A stretch of DNA of 28,595 nucleotides from Emticicia sp031378715 (GCA_031378715.1 JANNEN010000007.1:1-28595), one strand, 5' to 3'; numbered from the stretch's first letter, positions 7,620-15,947 are shown. The notes: generated by a model from the letters alone, not told the origin. Program-made: numbers and translations.

Positions 7620-8804
7620 TTAGATTGGTGGACAACGCTTAAATTCTCGATTTCTATCAAACAAATAGCGGTAGGTGATATAGGTTTTATACTTTTTTGC
7701 TCCCAAGGTTTCGGTAACTTTCAACATTTTTGGGTTAAAATCAGCTATCCAGTTGAGTTCCAAGGTTTTGTATTGAAAGTCGGGTTTGAAGCATGATTTT
7801 GTAAATGATAAGGCAATGGCTGACTCTATTCCACGGCCTTGGTACTCAGGAATCACGCCAAAAATCACCCCACGGGCTTTCTCGTTGGTCTTCATCAGGG
7901 TATGATAAATCCATTTAATTTTCCCTACAAAATTCAACTTTCCGTTGATGTGCTTGATGATTTGGTTAAGCTCGGGTATCATAATAAAAAACGCAATCGG
8001 CCGCTCGTTGTGATAGCCAAACCACATCAGTTCTTCTTCCAAAATTGGCTTCATGGTTTTCATGATTGCCTCGGCACGTTCGGCGGTCATCTCGCCCGTA
8101 GCGGTATTATTTGCCCACGCCTGGTTATAAATTTCTCGAAAATCTTGGGCGTATTTTAATAAATTTTTCTTACTAATGTGTCTAAAATTATACTCAGGGT
8201 TGGCATACACACGCTGGGCTATTGCAAACATGGCAGGCCGAACTGCACTCCGAATACCCGCCTCGGTCATGGGCATAAGAAAAGTATATTGCTGAAAATA
8301 ATCTCGAAATCCGTAGTTCTCAAAAAACGCTCGGTAGTAATCGTGGTGATAAAACATTCCCCAAGTTGGCTCGGCATCGTGGGGCGAAACGTGCAGCCCC
8401 CACCAGTTATCCCGCTCCCCAAAATTCACGGGGCCGTCCATGGCCTCCATGCCTTGTAGGTGCAGCCAAGTGCGGCACTTATCAAACATCGCAAATGCAA
8501 CTGCTTGATTATCAATACATTCAAAGAATCCGATGCCGCCCGTTGGCTGTTCGTTGCCGTGCGTGGCGGTGTTCGGATTGACAAACGCCGCCACCCGTGC
8601 AAGGGTATTTCCTGCATCATCAAGGGCGAGCCAACGCACACAATTTGTGCCATCGAAAAGTAGATTTTGAGCAGGGTCAAAAATCTTTTCGATGTCGGCA
8701 TCAATCGGGCGAATCCAATATTTTTTATTTTTATAAATGCGGGCAGGAAACTCCAAAAACTCTTTTTGTAGCTTTCGGTCATTGCCGACTTCGATTATTT
8801 GCAT
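7620..8804 (-). CDS. GNAT-fold acyltransferase-like protein
   Basis: The 394-residue product, starting MQIIEVGNDRKL, has a C-terminal GNAT core: IFGVIPEYQGRGIESAIALSF (around residues 315-335) contains the acetyl-CoA-binding Q/R-G-x-G type motif (YQGRGI). The N-terminal half (SRIYKNKKYWIRP-like opening, DGPVNFGERDNWWGL in the middle) looks like a second, degenerate GNAT-type fold, an arrangement seen in FemAB-like and other two-domain acyltransferases. The substrate is unknown and the location probably cytosolic. ATG 8804 is preferred over an upstream in-frame candidate at 8873, because a TATCTTTG promoter box at 8828-8835 lies between them and would leave the longer start outside the transcript. 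Confidence 0.8.
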   Translation of the reverse strand: MQIIEVGNDRKLQKEFLEFPARIYKNKKYWIRPIDADIEKIFDPAQNLLFDGTNCVRWLALDDAGNTLARVAAFVNPNTATHGNEQPTGGIGFFECIDNQAVAFAMFDKCRTWLHLQGMEAMDGPVNFGERDNWWGLHVSPHDAEPTWGMFYHHDYYRAFFENYGFRDYFQQYTFLMPMTEAGIRSAVRPAMFAIAQRVYANPEYNFRHISKKNLLKYAQDFREIYNQAWANNTATGEMTAERAEAIMKTMKPILEEELMWFGYHNERPIAFFIMIPELNQIIKHINGKLNFVGKIKWIYHTLMKTNEKARGVIFGVIPEYQGRGIESAIALSFTKSCFKPDFQYKTLELNWIADFNPKMLKVTETLGAKKYKTYITYRYLFDRNREFKRCPPI

Positions 8805-8827
8805 AGTTCTATAATTTCTTTCATACG

Positions 8828-8835
8828 CAAAGATA
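8828..8835 (-). promoter_or_regulatory. -7 box of the GNAT-like gene
   Basis: The minus strand reads TATCTTTG, a perfect -7 match, 24 bp upstream of ATG 8804. The -33 half is weak. It decides the start codon of the gene. Confidence 0.5.
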
Positions 8836-8915
8836 CAGTTTTGAGCGTTGCGTTTTTTTATCACCCGTAACAAAAAACTTTTGTAGAAAAAAACAAAAGT
8901 GTGTTGTTAAAAAAA

Positions 8916-8923
8916 TATCTTTG
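8916..8923 (+). promoter_or_regulatory. -7 box of the NIPSNAP gene
   Basis: TATCTTTG lies 22 bp upstream of ATG 8945 and forms a divergent pair with the box at 8828-8835. It overlaps an upstream in-frame TTG at 8921, ruling that out as the start. Confidence 0.5.
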
Positions 8924-8944
8924 TTGCTCAAAATAAACCTTAAC

Positions 8945-9691
8945 ATGAAAAAACTCCTTCCCTTTATCTTCGCTCTGCTTACGAGCCAAGTACTTTTTGC
9001 AAAAAAAACCGATACTCGTTACTACGAGATGAGAATTTATTATTGCGAAACAGGCAAATTACCCGATTTGCTCAACCGATTTGGGAATCATACAACCAAA
9101 CTTTTTGAAAAACACGGTATGACCAACATCGGCTATTGGACACCCACTGGCCAAGATAATAATATTCTTTACTACATCTTATCGTACCCCAGCAAAGATG
9201 CCCGTGAGGCCTCTTGGAAGGCATTCGCTGCCGACCCTGAGTGGAAAACGGTACGAGAAACCTCCGAAAAAAATGGTAAAATTGTGGCAAAAGTCGAAAC
9301 CGTCAATATGAATTTGACCGATTTTTCGCCGAAAGTGAAAGTAAAACAGCAATCGCCCGAGCGGGTTTTTGAGCTTCGCACCTACACCGCCACGGCTAAT
9401 AATATTGACAACATAATGGCACGGTTTAGGGGCTTTACCGTAAAGGCATTCAAGAAACACGGCATGGAAAACATCGCCTATTGGCAAACGATTGAAAAAG
9501 ACACCACGCAGTCGAAGTTGGTTTATATCTTGGCCCACAAGAGCGAAGATGCCGCCAAGGCTTCATTTGATGCGTTCAGAAAAGACGAAAAATGGATAAA
9601 AGTGCGGGACGAATCGGAGAAAAATGGCAAAATTGTAGCAAAAATCGTGTCAGTATTTATGAAACCGACCGAGTTTTCGGAAATCAAATGA
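8945..9691 (+). CDS. Secreted protein with two NIPSNAP domains
   Basis: A 248-residue protein with a signal peptide (MKKLLPFIFALLTSQVLFA, 1-19). It contains two copies of the NIPSNAP ferredoxin-like domain: residues about 26-125 (YYEMRIYYC, KHGMTNIGYW, EASWKAFAADPEW) and about 140-245 (VFELRTYTA, KHGMENIAYW, KASFDAFRKDEKW). Both end with a nearly identical SEKNGKIVAK, showing an internal duplication. Such dimeric alpha/beta-barrel domains are widespread in Bacteroidota, and their function is not known. It is followed by the YiaA and M50 genes on the same strand, 42 and about 480 bp away; co-transcription with the first is possible. Confidence 0.9.
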   Translation: MKKLLPFIFALLTSQVLFAKKTDTRYYEMRIYYCETGKLPDLLNRFGNHTTKLFEKHGMTNIGYWTPTGQDNNILYYILSYPSKDAREASWKAFAADPEWKTVRETSEKNGKIVAKVETVNMNLTDFSPKVKVKQQSPERVFELRTYTATANNIDNIMARFRGFTVKAFKKHGMENIAYWQTIEKDTTQSKLVYILAHKSEDAAKASFDAFRKDEKWIKVRDESEKNGKIVAKIVSVFMKPTEFSEIK

Positions 9692-9733
9692 CGAATTAGA
9701 AAATAATTTTTAAATTAACCAAACTATAAAAAA

Positions 9734-10132
9734 ATGACACAAAAAACATCAAACGCATTCGTGGCCGCTTCGTGGGTAGCAATGGGAGCAGGAATGATTG
9801 GATATTTAATCGGACTCTGGCGGTCTGAAATGTTACTGAACGAAAAAGGGTTTTATTTTACAGTCCTAATGTTTGGACTTTTTGCTGTGGTATCGCTACA
9901 AAAAAGTGTCCGTGACCGACTGGAAGGGCTGCCCGTGACGGATATTTATTATGGTATATGTTGGTTTGCCACCATTTTATCAATCCTTCTGCTCACAGTC
10001 GGCCTCTGGAACGCAACACTGCTACCGAGTGAAAAAGGATTTTACGCTTTTGCATTTTTGTTGGGGCTTTTTGGTGCTATTTCAGTGCAGAAGAATACCC
10101 GAGATAATTTGCCGACTGGTAAAAATGACTAA
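9734..10132 (+). CDS. YiaA/YiaB-family inner-membrane protein
   Basis: This 132-residue protein is two repeated units of two transmembrane helices (about 10-30, 42-57, 72-92, 103-118). Each pair is joined by the family hallmark LLNEKGFYF / LPSEKGFYA, followed by SLQKSVRD / SVQKNTRD. This matches the YiaA/YiaB (yiaAB two-helix) family. The function is unknown. It lies 42 bp after the NIPSNAP gene and 38 bp before the M50 peptidase, suggesting an operon of membrane and envelope proteins. Confidence 0.92.
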   Translation: MTQKTSNAFVAASWVAMGAGMIGYLIGLWRSEMLLNEKGFYFTVLMFGLFAVVSLQKSVRDRLEGLPVTDIYYGICWFATILSILLLTVGLWNATLLPSEKGFYAFAFLLGLFGAISVQKNTRDNLPTGKND

Positions 10133-10170
10133 GGGAGAGAAATTAAATACTTACTGATCCAAAAAATATA

Positions 10171-11292
10171 ATGAAGCAGAAATTTGATGTAAAAAAGTTG
10201 TTGGCCATGTCGGCGTTTATGGTAGCGGGTGGTTTCGTAGGTTATTTTATTGGAAAATTTGCCATTCCAAAAGCTCTCTATTCATTGCCTGGGCATTATT
10301 TTGTTATTGCTTTATGTGCCATCGTTCCGATATTTTTCCTCGTTATTGCTTGGCATGAGGGCGGTCACGCATTGGCAGGTGTTAGCGTCGATTTTGATTT
10401 TCGTATGTACGTGGTCGGGCCTTTTATGTGGGAAAAAGAGCATACGGGTTGGCGTTTCAAGTGGAATAAAAACGTCAATACGGCTGGCGGATTGGTGCTG
10501 TGTTTGCCAAAAAATAGCGAAGATTTAGCCCGAAAGTTTTCTATTTTTGCCGCTGCGGGGCCTATCGCAAGTTTGGTTTTGACTGCCCTCACTTACACCG
10601 TCTATAAACTTTTGGATAGCAATAATGCTGATGTTAGCCTCCCAAAGATGTTGCTACTTATCACAGCTTTTTTATCATTCTTGATTTTTATAATGACCGT
10701 AATTCCGCTCAGTATTGGTGGTTTTTATACCGATGGGGCGAGGGTTTTACGCCTACAAAAGGGCGGAGATACCTCTCGTTTTGAAATATTGATGTTAAAG
10801 ACAATCGCTGCTACGTCGAGCGGTGTTCGACCTAAACTTTTGAATATCAACGAGTTAGAAGAAATAAAAGCCATTGCCGAACGAACCAACGAGCCTTTTG
10901 GGGTTTATATTCATGGCATCATGCACCAAGCAGCGTTTGATAATGAAGATCTGGAAAATGCCGAAAAGCATTTGCTAAACTACATCGACAATGCCGAAAA
11001 AATCCCCGAGGGAATCCGAAATATGGTTTGGCTCGATGCGGCATTTTTCTACGCTTATGGTAGGAGAAACCTCGAACGTGCCGAACACTTTTGGCAACAG
11101 TTCAGACCCGCACCAATGCTTGCGAAAGCCCAAATTTATGCCACCGAAGCCAGTATAAGTTTGCTTCGTGATGAACCAGAAAATGTTTCTTCAAAAATAA
11201 TTTTAGCAACAAAAGAACTCCCAAATATGATTGATAAAGGCTTGGCAGTAGCACTGGAAGAAAAGCTTAATAGCTTGAAAATACAGCTATGA
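10171..11292 (+). CDS. Membrane M50-type zinc metallopeptidase with helical C-terminal domain
   Basis: The 373-residue protein has transmembrane helices near 12-32 and 43-62, the zinc site HEGGH at 62-66, an AAAGPIASL segment at about 127-135, further helices at 158-182, and TDGAR at 187-191, whose Asp is the likely third ligand. These are the site-2-protease (M50) hallmarks, although the usual N-P before the DG motif is replaced. The C-terminal part (about 200-373) is soluble, helical and resembles TPR-like pairs (ENAEKHLLNYIDNAEKIPEG, LERAEHFWQQF). It probably cleaves a membrane-bound substrate, which is unknown. The stop overlaps the end of the converging epimerase gene by 6 bp. Confidence 0.87.
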   Translation: MKQKFDVKKLLAMSAFMVAGGFVGYFIGKFAIPKALYSLPGHYFVIALCAIVPIFFLVIAWHEGGHALAGVSVDFDFRMYVVGPFMWEKEHTGWRFKWNKNVNTAGGLVLCLPKNSEDLARKFSIFAAAGPIASLVLTALTYTVYKLLDSNNADVSLPKMLLLITAFLSFLIFIMTVIPLSIGGFYTDGARVLRLQKGGDTSRFEILMLKTIAATSSGVRPKLLNINELEEIKAIAERTNEPFGVYIHGIMHQAAFDNEDLENAEKHLLNYIDNAEKIPEGIRNMVWLDAAFFYAYGRRNLERAEHFWQQFRPAPMLAKAQIYATEASISLLRDEPENVSSKIILATKELPNMIDKGLAVALEEKLNSLKIQL

Positions 11293-12465
11293 CTTTCTGT
11301 CTTTTAGTAGCTCCAAAGTTTGCCACGATTGGTACAGCCCCCTCGGAATATGGTAACAACCTTTCCACTTTCCGCCTTTGAGGGTTAGTAATGGCTCACC
11401 ATTTCTACTCAGATAACCGTACCATTCGCCAAATTCATGGTCGGGATAATGCTTCCATGTCCAGTCGTGTACCTTTTCGAACCATTCCCAGCAACGCTCA
11501 TCGCCCGTGTGGAGGTAGCCTTTTAGCAACGCAATGATGGTTTCGATATGCACCCACCAAAGTTTTTGGTCCCATTCGAGTTGCTGCGGTGGGCAGTTTT
11601 TGATGTCCATAAAATACAGAATCCCGCCGTGTTTTTCGTCCCAAGCGTACTGCAAGGTACGGAGCGTGATTTCTTTTGCTTTTTCGATGAGGGCTTTATC
11701 TTGCAGCCTTTCGCCCAAATCCATGATAAACCACATTGCTTCAATGGCGTGACCTGGGTTGAGCAGTCGTCCCTCAAAACTATCCGAAAACTGACCCTCG
11801 GGCGTTACGTTTTCCAGAATCAAACCCGATTTTTTATCATAAAACACTTCCATCACTTCGTGTACGCAATCTTTGATGAGTTTTTCGACCACCGAAGGTT
11901 CGAGCAGATGTTCAATTTCGAGGGATAAATTACACAAAATCATGGGCAGAGCGAAGTTTTTTAGCGGACGAGTTCCCGCCACAGCCTTCGACCATTCCCG
12001 CTTGGGGTTATCTTTTCTGGCTAAAATCGAAAAGAAAGTTGAGCGGGCAATTTGGGCATATTCTTCATTTTTTGTAGCCTTATAAAGTTGTCCGAAAGCC
12101 TGCGTAGCGAAGCAATCCGAGAAAATATTGTAGGGCTGAATCAAGGGCGTACCTTCACGGGTAAGCGAAAAATACCAAGTTCCATCATCGGCACGGGCGT
12201 ATTTTTGCAGGAAATCAGCCCCGATTTGGGCATAATTCAACCATTCGGGGCGAGCTTCGAGGTTATTGTAGAGCATCGAAAACATCCAAACGCCACGTCC
12301 TTGCAGCCACACAAATTTATCGGTATCAAATACTTTTCCTTGCTCATCGAGGCAGGTAAAATAGCCCCCGTACTGCTTATCAGGCGAGTGTTTTAGCCAA
12401 AAAGGAAGAATATTTTCAAATAGTTCGGATTTATATTGGATAGAGTATTGCTCGAAGTTTTTCAC
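11287..12465 (-). CDS. N-acylglucosamine 2-epimerase family protein (AGE)
   Basis: The 392-residue product fits the AGE/renin-binding-protein family, a single (alpha/alpha)6 barrel. Recognisable parts are PFWLKHSPDKQYGGYFTCLD near the start, FVWLQGRGVWMFS, the active-site segment LNPGHAIEAMW with one catalytic His, LWWVHIETI with the other, and HEFGEWYGYLSRNGEP. Enzymes of this family interconvert N-acetylglucosamine and N-acetylmannosamine, or the glucose end of related sugars. The start codon is GTG (12463-12465); no better ATG is near and the length is right for the family. It is divergent from the ROK regulator gene, 180 bp away, which probably controls it. Its last 6 bp overlap the M50 gene on the other strand. 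Confidence 0.92.
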   Translation of the reverse strand: MKNFEQYSIQYKSELFENILPFWLKHSPDKQYGGYFTCLDEQGKVFDTDKFVWLQGRGVWMFSMLYNNLEARPEWLNYAQIGADFLQKYARADDGTWYFSLTREGTPLIQPYNIFSDCFATQAFGQLYKATKNEEYAQIARSTFFSILARKDNPKREWSKAVAGTRPLKNFALPMILCNLSLEIEHLLEPSVVEKLIKDCVHEVMEVFYDKKSGLILENVTPEGQFSDSFEGRLLNPGHAIEAMWFIMDLGERLQDKALIEKAKEITLRTLQYAWDEKHGGILYFMDIKNCPPQQLEWDQKLWWVHIETIIALLKGYLHTGDERCWEWFEKVHDWTWKHYPDHEFGEWYGYLSRNGEPLLTLKGGKWKGCYHIPRGLYQSWQTLELLKDRKS

Positions 12466-12539
12466 AATTAACGGTTATGCTTAGTTTAGTAAAATATTTT
12501 GATTCTTTGCTAAGAGGGTGTGTACCCCGCAAAAATCGG

Positions 12540-12559
12540 AATAATTTTGTAATAATTTT
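12540..12559. promoter_or_regulatory. Direct repeat over the -7 box in the epimerase/ROK divergent region
   Basis: AATAATTTT occurs twice (12540-12548 and 12551-12559), centres 11 bp apart or about one helical turn. The first copy overlaps TAATTTTG at 12542-12549, a -7 match on the plus strand for the ROK gene. This could be an operator for autoregulation, but the region is very AT-rich and chance is possible. Confidence 0.3.
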
Positions 12560-12645
12560 ATTATCTTTATTAAAATTTTTATAAAACTATAAAAACGGAT
12601 TCGCTTTAAATTATTTTTTTAAGAATAGTTTAGAAAACCGAATAT

Positions 12646-13821
12646 ATGAGAACTTACATCGAAACCCTCACGGCTAATAGCGGACGAAATAGCCAACATC
12701 TACAAACCAAAAAAATATTACAATATTTGTTACAAGAAGGCGAAAAAACGATTCCCGAAATAAGAGATTTTTCGGGTTTGAGTTTGCCTACAGCCACCAA
12801 ATTAATCAATGAGTTGGTCGAACAAAAAGTGTTGATTGAATCGGGTAAAAGAGAATCGACGGGCGGGCGGCCACCATCACTTTTTTGCTTGGATTCGTCG
12901 CTGGGCTATATTGTGGGCGTTGAGTTGCTCATCAATTCGTTCAGATTTAGCATCGTAAACCTCAACCACGAACTTATTTATGAGTACGAAACCGATAATT
13001 TTGACATCAATAACAGGGAAGAGGCCTTTGCATTTTTGGCCCGAATTGTACCCGAATTGATTCACAAAAAACACATTCCCGACAACAAAATCTTGGGTGT
13101 GGGCATTGGTATCACGGGGCGGGTTGATGGTAAAAAAGGCATCAGTTATAGTTTTCTAAACTTCGATTTGCCGCTCGCCGCACTCCTCAGCGAGCGTTGG
13201 GGCTACCCTGTTTATATCGACAATGACACCCGATTGATGGCTCTGGGGGAGCAAAATTTTGGATTTGCTCGTGAAAAGCCTAACGTTATTTATGTAAATC
13301 TGAGCCGAGGATTAGGCATCGGATTTATCTCCGATGGGCATTTGCACAGCGGAGAATCGGGTTTTGCGGGCGAATTTGGGCATATTCACTTCGAGGATAA
13401 CGACAAACTTTGTGTTTGTGGCAAAAAAGGCTGTTTAGAAACCGTCGTATCGGGCTACGCTTTGGAACGGCAATTTCAAGATTTAAGTGCAACCAACGAA
13501 TCAAAAAAACTCAAATACCGAGAAATCATTCAACTCATACACACCAGCGACCAAACGGCCAGAAATTTACTCTTAGAGATGGGTGAACGTTTGGGACAAG
13601 CACTGTCAATGTTAGTCCAGACGCTTAACCCTGGACTGATTATTTTGGGCGGAAGATTTACGGACGTTGGCGAGTTGCTCAAATATCCTGTCATTAAGGG
13701 GCTTAGTTTGTACGGTTTGTCGCAATTAGTGGCCGACTGCGAAATAAAGACATCAACCTTAGGCGACAAAACCACCATGCTCGGAGCGTACGCTTTGGTG
13801 ATGGAGAATGTTTTTCAGTAA
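12646..13821 (+). CDS. ROK-family transcriptional repressor (NagC/XylR type)
   Basis: The 391-residue protein has an N-terminal winged HTH (about 22-85: KKILQYLLQ, IPEIRDFSGLSLPTATKLI, STGGRPP wing), then a ROK sugar-binding domain. The ROK zinc site is intact as CVCGKKGCLE (about 264-273), and YIDNDTRLMALGE and GFAGEFGHIH are conserved. The ATP-binding 'DxGGT' motif of ROK kinases is replaced by VGVELLINS, so it should not act as a kinase. It probably represses sugar genes and is relieved by a sugar ligand. The divergent AGE epimerase is the likeliest target. The gene ends 2 bp before a REP-like repeat. Confidence 0.92.
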   Translation: MRTYIETLTANSGRNSQHLQTKKILQYLLQEGEKTIPEIRDFSGLSLPTATKLINELVEQKVLIESGKRESTGGRPPSLFCLDSSLGYIVGVELLINSFRFSIVNLNHELIYEYETDNFDINNREEAFAFLARIVPELIHKKHIPDNKILGVGIGITGRVDGKKGISYSFLNFDLPLAALLSERWGYPVYIDNDTRLMALGEQNFGFAREKPNVIYVNLSRGLGIGFISDGHLHSGESGFAGEFGHIHFEDNDKLCVCGKKGCLETVVSGYALERQFQDLSATNESKKLKYREIIQLIHTSDQTARNLLLEMGERLGQALSMLVQTLNPGLIILGGRFTDVGELLKYPVIKGLSLYGLSQLVADCEIKTSTLGDKTTMLGAYALVMENVFQ

Positions 13822-13822
13822 A

Positions 13823-13847
13823 GCCCGCCCCCGACCCCAGAGGGGAG
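13823..13847. repeat. Half copy of the GC-rich palindrome
   Basis: The stretch contains CCCCAGAGGGG (13835-13845) preceded by GCCCGCCCCCG, matching one arm of the element at 345-450. It fills nearly the whole 26-bp gap between the converging ROK and ImmA-like genes and may act as a terminator. Confidence 0.65.
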
Positions 13848-14150
13848 TTATTGATGATTGAACAATGATTTTGCAAAATCCTCAGCTACTTTTTCCTCCT
13901 CGGTTCGGCTAAGTTTTATTCCTTTTTGGTGAACAAAATAATGCCCCAACTCGTGGGCAATGATGCGTTTTTGATCAACTTTGGCGTTCAAATTGACGGT
14001 AATTGTATTCGTTTTTCGGTCAAACTCTCCAATAGTTGAAGGATTCCAACGCTCAAAGCGAATACTTATTTTTGCTTTTTGGCACAAAAGTACAGCATCT
14101 TTTGTGCTAAATCGTTCGATTATTTCGTGTGCTAATGCTTCGCCTGACAT
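13848..14150 (-). CDS. Short ImmA/IrrE-like metallopeptidase
   Basis: A 100-residue protein starting MSGEALAHEIIERF. It contains a zinc-protease motif HELGHYFVHQKG (about residues 66-77) and a downstream EEEKVAEDFAKSLF that fits the third-ligand helix of the ImmA/IrrE family (usual 'E-x-x-A-x-x-F-A'). The family usually continues past this helix; here the protein stops six residues later, just where a REP-like repeat lies, so it could be slightly truncated. ATG 14150 is chosen over TTG 14156, which lies inside a 7-bp tandem repeat. Known relatives cleave repressors of mobile elements or of stress genes; no partner regulator is adjacent. It follows the FAD oxidoreductase gene on the same strand, 32 bp away. 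Confidence 0.8.
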   Translation of the reverse strand: MSGEALAHEIIERFSTKDAVLLCQKAKISIRFERWNPSTIGEFDRKTNTITVNLNAKVDQKRIIAHELGHYFVHQKGIKLSRTEEEKVAEDFAKSLFNHQ

Positions 14151-14153
14151 TTT

Positions 14154-14182
14154 CAATTACCAATTTTCAATTAACAATTAAC
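14154..14182. repeat. Heptamer tandem repeat, unit CAATTAN
   Basis: Four 7-bp units, CAATTAC CAATTTT CAATTAA CAATTAA, and one extra base fill the spacer between the FAD oxidoreductase stop (14183) and the ImmA-like start (14150). Confidence 0.75.
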
Positions 14183-15778
14183 CTACATCGCATGAATATG
14201 CGGATCGCCTTCTGCCAAAATTAAATCTTGCGGCCATGCAATCTCTACGCCCTTTGTTGTGATTAATGCCTGAAATTCCCGCAAGCGTATTTCGTTGTTT
14301 CTTATCTGGCTGGGTTTTAGGTTTTTTGATAAACAAAAAGCTACTAAATTTCCAATAACTTCGCCGATATTCCACTCAATCGGGTGCAGTCTGTAACAGC
14401 CATTGGTGATATGCGTCGTACCGATATTTTTACAGGCGGGCAGAAGGTTTTCGACTCGTTGCGGAATCAATGCACCGAGCGGAATCTGAAAAGGTAAACT
14501 TTCGACATCGACGTAATTATCACCGCCAATGCTTGGGTGCAAATCTATGCGATAGAAACCCACGCCCACCGAGTCGTGAAATTGGGTAGCCAAAATCTGA
14601 TTGGGCAGATATTCGGCCGAAATATCTTGCTCTTTTATCGTAAACTCAGCTTTGATTCTCCGAGATTCTCTGATGTACGGACTCATCGCCAAGCCGTCGG
14701 TTGTTCCCGTAATATCTCCTCTAAGTTTCAGACCTTTGAAGCCCAATTCGGTTTGCAAATAATACAAAAACGACAAACTTTGCTGCTTTGCTTCGTCAAT
14801 GTATTGTTGTTTCTGCTCAAAAGTTGCGTGCAGCAAATCGCCCAAAAGGTAATCTATTTGGGGATAATTGACGAGCGTAATATCGGAATCGTAGGTGTTT
14901 TCGATGAAATTATCTTTGTACAGAATCCTTCGGTACGTCCAAAGTCCCGCAAATGCTTGGTTTGGCTCTTGGTTTGGAGCAAATTTATAATGCACGGGTT
15001 CGAGGGTACGGGGGCTGAGTCCCGTCAAACTCAGTAGTTTTCCGCTCCACGCTGGGGTGAGGTTTGGCACAAAACTTCGCCAAAAATCATAGTTAGCTGG
15101 GCGTTCGATTGTCCAATCTTCGTCTTCGTGAAAACTCATCGCAAAGCACATCGAAAATGCTTGTGAGTTATTCGGGTTAGCTACTTCTTTGGCACTTGGT
15201 TCGCCCGTTTTGGCTTGGCTTTCCGACCCCGTCACAAACTCGGTTTCGGTCAAAGGAAACAAATCACCCAGTTCGGTGGCATCAACAAAATAGCTTGCCG
15301 AAATGGTCGTTTTTTCGTTAGAAACTAAATCTAAGATTGTGACATTTTGTATATTATTTTCCTCAAAATTACTTGAAACTGCTATATTTTTTCTTAAAAT
15401 CGTTAGTTTTCTGCTTAAAACGAACGGTTTTAGGGTTTCTTCCAAAACAGAAAGGAATACTTTTGGCTCGGCACAAAGCGGCGATACCCAACCATCACCA
15501 GGATTCAGAATCGGGTTTGCTGATGCCTCGGGTGTGAGTGGATAATGCTCTCGGTAGTAGTTTCTGACATCGACTCTAAACTTTCGATAAGCGGCCGTGC
15601 AGCCAAATTTTTCTATCCAGCCGTGTTCGTCGGGCGGAGTAGCTTGGCTCGTAAATTGCCCGCCAATCCAGTCGGTTTCTTCGGTCAAAATGACATTTAA
15701 ACCCGCTTCGCAGGCAGCTTTTGCAGCGGCACAACCGCCAACGCCGCCGCCTATTATTAGTAAATCTGTTTGCAACAT
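14183..15778 (-). CDS. FAD-dependent oxidoreductase (FAD_oxidored family)
   Basis: From ATG 15778 the product has 531 residues. It begins MLQTDLLIIGGGVGG, an N-terminal Rossmann fold with the GxGxxG dinucleotide motif, then TEETDWIGGQFTSQATPPDEH, typical of the large FAD_oxidored family found in Bacteroidota sugar loci. SYFVDATELGDLFPL carries the second FAD segment ('ATG-like D'), and HPIEWNIGEVIG near the C-terminus caps the flavin site. The substrate is unknown. An N-terminal extension to 15814 would have to use GTG and would translate part of the inverted repeat at 15791-15866, so it is rejected. The neighbouring epimerase and ROK repressor hint at carbohydrate metabolism. It shares a strand and a 32-bp gap with the ImmA-like gene. 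Confidence 0.88.
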   Translation of the reverse strand: MLQTDLLIIGGGVGGCAAAKAACEAGLNVILTEETDWIGGQFTSQATPPDEHGWIEKFGCTAAYRKFRVDVRNYYREHYPLTPEASANPILNPGDGWVSPLCAEPKVFLSVLEETLKPFVLSRKLTILRKNIAVSSNFEENNIQNVTILDLVSNEKTTISASYFVDATELGDLFPLTETEFVTGSESQAKTGEPSAKEVANPNNSQAFSMCFAMSFHEDEDWTIERPANYDFWRSFVPNLTPAWSGKLLSLTGLSPRTLEPVHYKFAPNQEPNQAFAGLWTYRRILYKDNFIENTYDSDITLVNYPQIDYLLGDLLHATFEQKQQYIDEAKQQSLSFLYYLQTELGFKGLKLRGDITGTTDGLAMSPYIRESRRIKAEFTIKEQDISAEYLPNQILATQFHDSVGVGFYRIDLHPSIGGDNYVDVESLPFQIPLGALIPQRVENLLPACKNIGTTHITNGCYRLHPIEWNIGEVIGNLVAFCLSKNLKPSQIRNNEIRLREFQALITTKGVEIAWPQDLILAEGDPHIHAM

Positions 15779-15790
15779 TAAGATATTTTC

Positions 15791-15866
15791 TACCACCAAG
15801 GGACTAAGGTTCACTAAGGGTTTTGTAAGTGTTTTTTTAGTGTTTCTTAGTTCCTTAGTGGTGGTA
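15791..15866. repeat. Imperfect inverted repeat (CCACCAAGGGACTAAG type)
   Basis: TACCACCAAGGGACTAAG (15791-15808) faces CTTAGTTCCTTAGTGGTGGTA (15846-15866); one arm has a 3-nt insertion and one mismatch, and the pairing extends weakly into GTTCACTAAG. The centre is T-rich. It lies in the gap upstream of the FAD oxidoreductase. Similar 'CCACTAAGGCACTAAG' sequences are widely scattered in bacterial genomes. Confidence 0.7.
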
Positions 15867-15909
15867 ATTATTGATTAGATAAAGCCATTTTTTCGTACTA
15901 AAACGGGCA

Positions 15910-15946
15910 AAAAAAGTCCTCCGATGTTGTGTTCGGAGGACTTTTC
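15910..15946 (-). terminator. Terminator of the 69-residue protein gene
   Basis: On the minus strand AAAAGTCCTCCGA pairs with TCGGAGGACTTTT around an 8-nt loop and is followed by a T run. It begins within a few bases of the stop codon. The stem is perfect. Confidence 0.85.
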
Positions 15947-15947
15947 A

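Noticed and set aside
8805..8873. N-terminal extension of the GNAT-like protein
   Set aside because: A TATCTTTG promoter box lies within it, so the longer start would be outside the transcript.
15779..15814. N-terminal extension of the FAD oxidoreductase
   Set aside because: It would use GTG and translate part of an inverted repeat; the FAD motif begins right after ATG 15778.
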